A stretch of 13,379 bases of DNA from positions 1-13,379 of the forward strand of contig JBLHKE010000133.1 in the NCBI GenBank assembly GCA_047619485.1. Direction: 5' to 3'. Positions within the stretch are counted from its first letter, which is position 1, and the number at the start of each line of letters is the position of its first letter. The DNA comes from JBLHKE01 sp047619485 (GTDB lineage Bacteria; Verrucomicrobiota; Verrucomicrobiia; Verrucomicrobiales; DEV007). Shown here piece by piece: positions 7,897-13,379 of the stretch. The position numbers were made by a program, and so were the translations under genes. The notes beneath the pieces are model-generated. The model worked only from the letters and a program-made list of their open reading frames with translations. It was not told the DNA's origin and searched no databases.

Positions 7897-9057
7897 TCAG
7901 TCGCCCTGCTTCAGCGTCGCCATCTCGCGGCCCATCCTGTCGCCAACTTTGGCGTAGGTCGCGCCGTTGTTACCATAGTGGGCACCGCCACCGCCGATGT
8001 CGCGGATATCTACCGATCCCACGTTGCCTTTGAACTCGGGGCGTTTGCTGATGCCCATCTGCGCATCGAAGACTCCTTGCCACGGGCCGAGATTCTCTCC
8101 GTTGAAGGCGACGGTTGCGGTAACGAAGGGGGTGTCTTCGGCAGCCTCGAAGTCGGAGCGGAAATCCTTGATGAGCTCACCGAGGAGTTCTTCATACTCG
8201 TCCTTCGCCATCCCTTTGTCCTTGTGGCCCTGCCACCAGAAGAAACCGGCCATCTCATAACCCTGGCCTTTGTAGCCCGGAAGGTTGTCCTCGAGGTTGT
8301 CGAGCACAGCCTTGGCGCTCTTCACATAACGGTCATACGAAGTCCCAGCATACCAGCCCTCGTCGGTCTGTGGCTTGCCGAGCCGCTTGCGGCTTGAGGG
8401 AGGCATGAAATCGTGACCTAGCGACCGGTTGCCGCAGGCGCCCTTGATGAGTAGCACCATCTCGTCATGGTAGTGACCCATCACGTGGCCGATCCCCAAT
8501 TCTGGCCCGAAGCGCGGGTAGACCATCAACGGCCCGTCTTTCTCCCTCTTATCCATGACGTAATAGATGTGGTGGACGTCATTTCTGACCGTCCATTCTC
8601 CCTCGTCGTCCAAAAGGTAGGCAAACTTCTCGTCTTCGGTGGCGAGCGGCTTGAGGGTCGCCGGCCGGCCTTCTCCGCACATGTTGGACTGGCCGGACAG
8701 GAAGTAGACCTTGACCGGTTTGGTCGTGTCGGGCGCCTTGTCATCGGGGTCCGGCAACACGTCGGGGATCTCGTTGCCGCCACGGCTAGATCCGGCCACC
8801 GGTCGGTTGCCGTTCTCCTTCAGCCACGCGATGTCGTCCGCCGATAGCTTCTCCTGCAGAAAGGCCATCGGCCTGCCGTTGGGGAGGGTCACGCTGACTT
8901 TTCCGCTCCCTGCATCGAAGGATTGCAGCTCGGCCTCGAAGGTTTTGGAACCGTCCGAGCTAGTCCACGTCCGAGCCTGCAGGCTGGAGAGGAGCAACAC
9001 AGCAAGCGCCGCGGTAGCGAGACGTAAGAAAGGATGGATTCGATTTGGTGCAATCAT
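7897..9057 (-). CDS. Secreted SHD1-like plus SASA-domain carbohydrate esterase
   Basis: This is an exported protein of 386 residues. A signal peptide covers residues 1-28 (basic start, hydrophobic core, SLQA). Residues about 29-83 look like an SHD1-type small beta domain (RTWTSSDGSKTFEAEL to KLSADDIAWL), which planctomycete and verrucomicrobial secreted proteins often carry at the N-terminus. A Pro/Asp-rich linker leads to a SASA (DUF303) domain with GQSNM (122-126, nucleophile Ser124), the glycine/asparagine segment KGACGNRSLGHDF, WWQGHKD (274-280), and the catalytic His360 in GGAHYGNN. The third block differs from the usual QGESD but keeps Gln276, Gly277 and Asp280. The likely role is deacetylation of a polysaccharide outside the cytoplasm; the substrate is unknown. 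It lies immediately downstream of the structured element at 9067-9175, which would be in its 5' leader. Confidence 0.8.
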   Translation of the reverse strand: MIAPNRIHPFLRLATAALAVLLLSSLQARTWTSSDGSKTFEAELQSFDAGSGKVSVTLPNGRPMAFLQEKLSADDIAWLKENGNRPVAGSSRGGNEIPDVLPDPDDKAPDTTKPVKVYFLSGQSNMCGEGRPATLKPLATEDEKFAYLLDDEGEWTVRNDVHHIYYVMDKREKDGPLMVYPRFGPELGIGHVMGHYHDEMVLLIKGACGNRSLGHDFMPPSSRKRLGKPQTDEGWYAGTSYDRYVKSAKAVLDNLEDNLPGYKGQGYEMAGFFWWQGHKDKGMAKDEYEELLGELIKDFRSDFEAAEDTPFVTATVAFNGENLGPWQGVFDAQMGISKRPEFKGNVGSVDIRDIGGGGAHYGNNGATYAKVGDRMGREMATLKQGD

Positions 9058-9066
9058 GGTTCAAGG

Positions 9067-9175
9067 CAAGTTGTCAGGCGGAACGAAAGCGCATTTGCTT
9101 TGTTTTACGAAGTTTAAAACCTTCCACCACTGGTACAGTGAAGGGACTTGTTCCGCCTGTAAGATGATCAACTTG
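9067..9175 (-). promoter_or_regulatory. Multi-stem structured element in the leader of the SASA gene
   Basis: CAAGTTG (9067-9073) pairs with CAACTTG (9169-9175), and CAGGCGGAAC (9075-9084) pairs with GTTCCGCCTG (9150-9159), both perfectly. Inside are two hairpins: AAAGC/GCTTT (9086-9090 with 9097-9101) and CACTG/CAGTG (9128-9132 with 9136-9140). The latter is extended by CCTT/AAGG (9120-9123 with 9141-9144). The outer stem ends nine bases before the ATG of the SASA esterase on the minus strand. This looks like a folded RNA leader with a closing stem and two arms. A short inverted-repeat mobile remnant with 10-bp ends is the main alternative. No U-tract follows, so it is not an ordinary terminator of the upstream msrA unit. 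Confidence 0.45.
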
Positions 9176-9423
9176 GAAGAGGTGATGGCTGTGGGGCAGA
9201 AATGAGGCACGCTCGCTGCTACGAGCACTCGCCGGCGGTGGTGGGGCGAATTGCGGTATTGGCCGGCTCATCTAAACAATCAAACTGGCTTGAGCATGGC
9301 GACAGCGTCGCTTCGGTGCCACAACTGGTCGAGACACTAAACACACTCCGCTAGCAGACCGATCAGAATGGAGCGGTGAACCGCCACGGGATCGCGCCTC
9401 CCCAGGAAGACGCAGCGAACGAT
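9176..9423. other. Gene-free stretch with one 50-codon plus-strand ORF
   Basis: Between the structured element and the msrA stop no convincing gene is seen. One plus-strand ORF runs from ATG 9202 to TAG 9354 (50 residues). Its second half, KQSNWLEHGDSVASVPQLV then ETLNTLR, has a natural-looking composition, as if it were the tail of a lost protein. The first half does not. It has no recognisable ribosome binding site or family and is left as an unresolved relic or chance ORF. Confidence 0.3.
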
Positions 9424-10101
9424 CTACTCCAACAGTCCCAACTTCTTCAACTTGGGACTGATGACCTGGCGGCAATAGCCTGCGTTCGGATTGGCCTCGA
9501 AATAGTCCTGGTGGTAGGCCTCGGCCGGATAGAATTTTGTAGCCGGGGCGATCACTGTGACGATCCCGCGGCGGAGATCATCCGAGGCATCTTTGCGCGC
9601 GAGCGATTCTTCGGCGATTCGCTTCTGCAGATCGTCATGGTAAAAAATGGCCGAACGATACTGCGTTCCGCGATCGGCCCCCTGCCGATTTTTCGTTGTC
9701 GGATCGTGGAGTTCCCAGAAGACGGTTAGTAGTTGTTCGTAGCTCAAAACCTCAGGATCAAAGCGAACACGAACACATTCGACGTGACCACTTTTCCCGC
9801 GGCTAATATCCGCGTAGGTAGGGTTCGCAAACTCACCACCGGAATACCCGGACTCGACGCTTGCGACTCCTTTGATCCGCTCCAAGACCGCTTCGACGCA
9901 CCAGAAACAACCACCGCCAAGCGTCGCCGTCACCAATCTATCCTGTCGTGGCTGCGAGTTCGGGGATGCCGAGCCCGCACGCAGCTCCGAGAGATCTACC
10001 CGATTCCTGCGTTGGTCCCCCTTCGGCAAAATCAATGTGAGTGACCACATGAAGCAGGCTGCCACTCCGAACCAGATGGTCCATTTCCAAGAACTAGTCA
10101 T
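9424..10101 (-). CDS. msrA: Peptide-methionine (S)-S-oxide reductase MsrA, membrane-anchored
   Basis: MsrA reduces the S-epimer of methionine sulfoxide in proteins back to methionine, repairing oxidative damage. The protein has 225 residues. Residues 8-25 form a single hydrophobic segment followed by KGDQRR, so the enzyme is probably held in the membrane or exported rather than cytoplasmic. The catalytic domain starts near residue 55, with GGGCFWCVEA holding the nucleophile Cys65, then GYSGG, the segment around GHVECVRV, PTTKNRQGADRGTQYRSAIF, and the C-terminal FYPAEAYHQDYF plus GYCRQVISPKLKKL, which supplies a resolving Cys candidate. All core motifs are present. It begins 26 bases after the stop of the upstream unknown gene on the same strand, so they are probably co-transcribed. 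A membrane or periplasmic MsrA fits oxidant defence in the envelope, alongside the di-haem peroxidase gene nearby. Confidence 0.93.
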   Translation of the reverse strand: MTSSWKWTIWFGVAACFMWSLTLILPKGDQRRNRVDLSELRAGSASPNSQPRQDRLVTATLGGGCFWCVEAVLERIKGVASVESGYSGGEFANPTYADISRGKSGHVECVRVRFDPEVLSYEQLLTVFWELHDPTTKNRQGADRGTQYRSAIFYHDDLQKRIAEESLARKDASDDLRRGIVTVIAPATKFYPAEAYHQDYFEANPNAGYCRQVISPKLKKLGLLE

Positions 10102-10127
10102 GTCCGTGTGAGGCCTGAGGTGCGAGG

Positions 10128-10676
10128 CTATTCCCGTGTGGCCCGCGCATCGGCTTCCAAGTTCGCCAGCACGATCCGCGCCGCCTCGACCGCCATCGCC
10201 ACCATGACCTCACCGCCGGTGTGGATCCAGAAAACGATCTCGCCCTGCTTCACGTAGAGCTGTCGGCCACTGCGGAATGCATCATCGCCAAGATCGGCGA
10301 AGGTCTCGCGCTTCACGAGTTCGCCCTCGAAGCCCTCCCACGGGAGTGTCTTCGAAAGGTGGACACCGATAACCGTGCCTGCGCGATCCTTGCAATGGTA
10401 TTCACACACCAAGCAATCGTCGGTCGCCGCCAACGCCACGTTGCGGATCCGCTTGCCAATGATGCGGACGGCGTCTTTCGCCGAGAACAGTTTACGAGCA
10501 TCAGGCAGCCCGCCCTCGACCAGTTTAAGGTAAGCTGGGTCGAGTTCAGGGGCAGGCATCGATGGGTCCGCCGCCCCTCCACCGGGCACCAATCGCTTGC
10601 TCGCCACATCGATCGCCGCCTCCGCGCCATGCGCGAGTTTAGCTGCTTGGGCTAGTTTGGCGAGAATTCCGATCAT
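10128..10676 (-). CDS. Protein of unknown function, probably in an operon with msrA
   Basis: I do not recognise this 182-residue protein. It starts with an amphipathic, Ala/Lys-rich helix (MIGILAKLAQAAKLAHG), then a Pro-rich linker (GGGAADPSMPAPELDP). The globular part runs from about 55 to the end with LFSAKDAVRIIGKRI, a CLVCEY segment, a GDDAF turn, and strands RQLYVKQGEIVFWIHTGG, then a final helix. The order 'A-x-x-I-G-K', then a Cys-rich strand, then 'G-D-x-A-F' and a repeated beta strand recalls small ligand-domain proteins such as the DUF3558 type, but this is only a pattern resemblance. There is no clear signal peptide. I chose ATG 10676; a TTG at 10718 would add a Cys-rich 14-residue extension. 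Co-transcription with msrA suggests an oxidative-stress context (inference). Confidence 0.65.
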   Translation of the reverse strand: MIGILAKLAQAAKLAHGAEAAIDVASKRLVPGGGAADPSMPAPELDPAYLKLVEGGLPDARKLFSAKDAVRIIGKRIRNVALAATDDCLVCEYHCKDRAGTVIGVHLSKTLPWEGFEGELVKRETFADLGDDAFRSGRQLYVKQGEIVFWIHTGGEVMVAMAVEAARIVLANLEADARATRE

Positions 10677-10759
10677 CGGGCAATACACAGTGCATCGATC
10701 GCAGACGCAAGCCCGCAAAGAGATTGCGATTCAGCCCCGAAGCTGATTGAATGTTAGCC

Positions 10760-11299
<540 letters not shown>

Positions 11300-11311
11300 T
11301 CCGCTTCACCA

Positions 11312-11785
11312 ATGCCGATGCTAGCGAACCCAAAATTTTGGCTGCTGAGCCTCGTCGCGATCGGGCTAATTCTGTTCTTGGCTTTGCTCGCGCTCAGCTT
11401 CACAGCAAAACAACCGGCTCGCCCCGAATCGATCAGCCAGCTACTGCCCTGCCCCGACTCGCCCAATTGTGTCTGCAGCGAGGAAACCCGCTCGAGTCAT
11501 GTGATCGCCCCTCTTGCGTATGCAGGCGAGGCGACAGTTGCGTGGTCGAGACTCAAGAGCGTGCTAGCGGAACTAGGAGCAACCGAAGTCCGAGCGGACG
11601 ATAGCTACCTATGGTTCGAATTCCGGACGTCGATCTTCCGCTTCACCGACGATGTCGAGTGTCGGCTAAACCAGGACGCCCAGCAGATCGAAATCCGCTC
11701 CGCCTCGCGGGTCGGCCGCAGCGACCTAGGCGCCAACAAGAAACGGGTCGAAGCGATTCGCGCAGCTTTTGCCGAGGCCAAGTAA
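11312..11785 (+). CDS. DUF1499 family membrane-anchored protein
   Basis: This is a 157-residue DUF1499 protein. Residues 10-30 form one transmembrane segment, after which the domain sits outside the cytoplasm or as a lipid-facing module. Family signatures are LPCPDSPNCVCSEE (Cys47, Cys53, Cys55), the segment around SYLWFEFRTSIFRFTDDVEC, and the closing IRSASRVGRSDLGANKKRVE. The family's usual 'NCVSS' is NCVCS here, giving one additional Cys. DUF1499 has no established biochemical function. The start at 11312 lies 12 bases after the poly-Asp gene's stop, so the two are probably translated from one transcript; ATG 11318 is an alternative. It converges with the di-haem peroxidase gene, and no strong terminator is visible in the 51 bases between them. 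Confidence 0.88.
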   Translation: MPMLANPKFWLLSLVAIGLILFLALLALSFTAKQPARPESISQLLPCPDSPNCVCSEETRSSHVIAPLAYAGEATVAWSRLKSVLAELGATEVRADDSYLWFEFRTSIFRFTDDVECRLNQDAQQIEIRSASRVGRSDLGANKKRVEAIRAAFAEAK

Positions 11786-11836
11786 GCCGAACCCGAGCCA
11801 TTTCGTATCAGAGTGATTGCCGAGCGGGCTCGAGCA

Positions 11837-13018
11837 CTATTTCTCGCGGGGAAAGGCCGGATCGAGCCGATGCGTCCAGTCCGGGAAATAGTATCTCATA
11901 CTCACGGAGCTCGGGACATCGTCCGGCACCTCAGGGAACAGTTGCCCATCGGTCATTTTCAAGAGGCTGCGATCAGTGAAAGCGTCCATCAGAGCGGTCA
12001 GATCAGCCACCTGCTGATCCGTGAGTTCGAGATTCCCCATATCGTCGTGATTGACCGTCTCCGGATAGTCAGTCGCCCCCCAGCGCTGCGGTTCTAGATC
12101 GCGCTTGTTATAAAATTCCATCACCTCCTTCAGCGTGCCGATCGAACCGTTGTGCAAGTAGGGGGCGGTGAGCGCCACATTGCGCAAGGTCGGTGCGCGG
12201 AACTGGCCGAGTTCCTCCGGCACCTTCGAGTGCCCGCCCAGGCCCGGATCTTTCTTCCCGCGCGAGGGCGCGCCGACGTTGTCGTACCCGTAGTCACTGA
12301 GGAGCGGCTCTGGCCAATTGAGGGTGCCGAGCAGGTGGCACTCCGCACACTTGCCGGCTCCCTTGAAGACCTCCAGCCCGCGCAACTCTGATTTGCTCAG
12401 CGCTTTCTCATCGCCCGCGAGGTAATCGTCGATGCGCGCATCGAAAGGGCGGAACAACGGCTCTTTCAAGAACTCGACCAAGGAGCGGAAGGCATGGTAG
12501 TTGAGCCGCCCGTCGTCGAGCCATGCCTCCTCGCCGACCAATTGTTTCATCTCATCTGCGTAGGCGGCCTCGCGCAGGCGCGCAGCAAGCGCTGCTGCGT
12601 CAGGCAAATTCATCTCGTCTGGTTCAAAAAATGGCTGCGATACCTGCGCGAACTGGTCGTGCGCCCGCCCATCGTGGAACAGCCCACCCTCTTTGGCAAA
12701 ACTCTCCACTCCATTCTCGTCGTAGAACTCCTCCAGCACGATCGGGGGGATCAGGGCGGCATACATCAAGGTGGGCGCGTTGCGCCTGCCCACCCGACCG
12801 TCCACCGCCCCCGGCGAGACCCGTCTCGAGTCAGCGAAAGCATACTTGGGATTGTGACAGCTAACACAAGCCTGGCCGACCGGCGCGGACAGCCCGGTGT
12901 CCAAAAAAATATGCCTCCCGATCGATGCCTCTTGCCCGGAATCATCATCTCCCGCAAAGCCAGAGGTCGCCATTAACAATGACGCCAAGATGGCTGCCTT
13001 AGTTCGGTGGTCTTTCAT
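11837..13018 (-). CDS. Di-haem cytochrome c peroxidase / MauG-family protein
   Basis: This is an exported di-haem protein of the bacterial cytochrome c peroxidase and MauG superfamily. Numbered from ATG 13018 (393 residues), a signal peptide ends at SGFA (22). The first haem motif is CVSCH (51-55), followed by YAFADSRRVSPG, RRNAPTLMYAAL, and the family's FHDGRA near residue 114. The second haem motif is CAECH (224-228), followed by FRAPTLRNVALTAPYLHNGSIGTLKEV, which contains the usual C-terminal lobe signature. Such enzymes reduce hydrogen peroxide with electrons from cytochromes or oxidise protein or small-molecule targets; which applies cannot be decided here. ATG 13018 is preferred to ATG 13057 because it starts a normal signal peptide. 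It stands alone, converging with the DUF1499 gene, in a neighbourhood that also encodes MsrA. Confidence 0.88.
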   Translation of the reverse strand: MKDHRTKAAILASLLMATSGFAGDDDSGQEASIGRHIFLDTGLSAPVGQACVSCHNPKYAFADSRRVSPGAVDGRVGRRNAPTLMYAALIPPIVLEEFYDENGVESFAKEGGLFHDGRAHDQFAQVSQPFFEPDEMNLPDAAALAARLREAAYADEMKQLVGEEAWLDDGRLNYHAFRSLVEFLKEPLFRPFDARIDDYLAGDEKALSKSELRGLEVFKGAGKCAECHLLGTLNWPEPLLSDYGYDNVGAPSRGKKDPGLGGHSKVPEELGQFRAPTLRNVALTAPYLHNGSIGTLKEVMEFYNKRDLEPQRWGATDYPETVNHDDMGNLELTDQQVADLTALMDAFTDRSLLKMTDGQLFPEVPDDVPSSVSMRYYFPDWTHRLDPAFPREK

Positions 13019-13173
13019 CGGAAACGGAAAATTCGATCGTCTGATCAATGCTAGCATGCCTACCTAACGAAAGCGATTCCCGACTTGCTGCCAAAAGCAG
13101 TACCAGCTAGGTTGCCAGTGTGCTGGAACCCAAAATTTCAAGCACCTCACCCATCCCACCCCCTTCCCCCACT

Positions 13174-13379
13174 ATGTTTAGACTGCGTCCCCTCGTCGCC
13201 GCCAGCTTGTTGCTTGGCGTTTTCTCCACCTCAGTTCGTGCCGAACAGGTCGTCATCAGCGAAATCATGTACCACCCGCCAGCGGGAAGGTATGAGTTCA
13301 TCGAGGTCGAAAATCTGACGGCCACTCCGTTCGATATCGCCAAGTGGAAACTCCGCGATGGCGCGAATTTTGACTTCCC
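13174..13379 (+). CDS. Exported lamin-tail-domain protein (5' part only)
   Basis: The first 68 codons of an exported protein are present. A signal peptide covers residues 1-23 (MFRLRPLVAASLLLGVFS, ending VRA). The mature part starts with VVISEIMYHPPAG and YEFIEVENLTATPFDIAKWK, a clear lamin-tail domain (LTD) opening: 'ISEIMY' strand, 'EFIEVxN' and a 'W-L/K' strand. In Verrucomicrobiota such domains begin long secreted proteins that often also carry CotH-like or sorting domains, but the rest is beyond the window. The leader just before ATG 13174 is strongly pyrimidine-rich (about 13146-13170) and has no purine Shine-Dalgarno site. Confidence 0.8.
   Translation, partial: MFRLRPLVAASLLLGVFSTSVRAEQVVISEIMYHPPAGRYEFIEVENLTATPFDIAKWKLRDGANFDF

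Noticed and set aside
8711..9205. A 164-codon plus-strand ORF over the start of the second SASA gene and the intergenic region
   Set aside because: It overlaps the signal peptide and SHD1-like coding region in antisense and runs across the structured element, with no domain or ribosome site.
9074..9271. A 65-codon minus-strand ORF upstream of the second SASA gene
   Set aside because: It is Pro/Ser-rich at the start, has no family resemblance and covers the inverted-repeat element, whose stems explain the sequence better than coding does.
9442..9461. A CCCAA...TTGGG hairpin near the msrA stop that could be a terminator
   Set aside because: It lies within the last msrA codons, encoding the conserved KLKKL segment, so base pairing is explained by coding sequence; no T-tract follows.
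11786..11836. A short CGAGC/GCTCG palindrome between the convergent DUF1499 and peroxidase genes as a terminator
   Set aside because: The loop would be only two bases unless the stem is shortened, and no T-rich run follows in either direction.

Overview
The window looks like a chromosomal stretch of a Verrucomicrobiota bacterium, with Planctomycetota as the less likely alternative. The evidence is the gene families: a DUF1552 protein paired with a large cytochrome-containing DUF1587/1592/1588/1585 protein, several secreted SASA-type acetylesterases, a hybrid regulator with a GntR-like helix-turn-helix and a LacI-like sensor, and a lamin-tail-domain secreted protein. Base composition is moderately GC-rich. 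Convincing Shine-Dalgarno sites are scarce, so several starts rest on signal peptides or domain fit. No rRNA, tRNA, CRISPR array or intact mobile element was seen.

Layout. At the left edge is most of a MoxR-type AAA+ ATPase on the minus strand (1-978). Divergent from it is a GntR/LacI hybrid regulator on the plus strand (1169-2227). The regulator converges with a secreted SASA/sialate-O-acetylesterase-like enzyme (2234-3343, minus). Next is a two-gene minus-strand operon: a Tat-exported DUF1552 protein (5984-7288), then a di-haem-motif DUF1592-family protein (3482-5977) that ends in a terminator-like hairpin. Bases 7369-7894 are a scar of gene fragments, including a broken SGNH hydrolase with a large internal deletion. 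A second SASA esterase (7897-9057, minus) follows, and its start is preceded by a strikingly self-complementary leader (9067-9175).

The right part holds a membrane-anchored MsrA (9424-10101, minus) behind a gene of unknown function (10128-10676, minus). Divergent from these is a plus-strand pair: a very charged exported protein ending in a poly-aspartate tail encoded by a hexanucleotide repeat (10760-11299), and a DUF1499 membrane-anchored protein (11312-11785). A di-haem cytochrome c peroxidase/MauG-like protein converges with the pair (11837-13018, minus). The window ends inside a lamin-tail-domain exported protein (13174 onward, plus).

How the genes may work together (inference). The left half resembles a locus for secreted attack on acetylated polysaccharide: a sugar-sensing-type regulator, two intact carbohydrate acetylesterases plus the relic of a third hydrolase, and the DUF1552/DUF1592 exported pair whose biochemical role is unknown. 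The right half carries envelope oxidant-handling functions (MsrA, di-haem peroxidase) mixed with uncharacterised exported proteins. The most unusual items are the structured leader at 9067-9175, the poly-Asp protein with its DUF1499 partner, and the hydrolase scar at 7369-7894.
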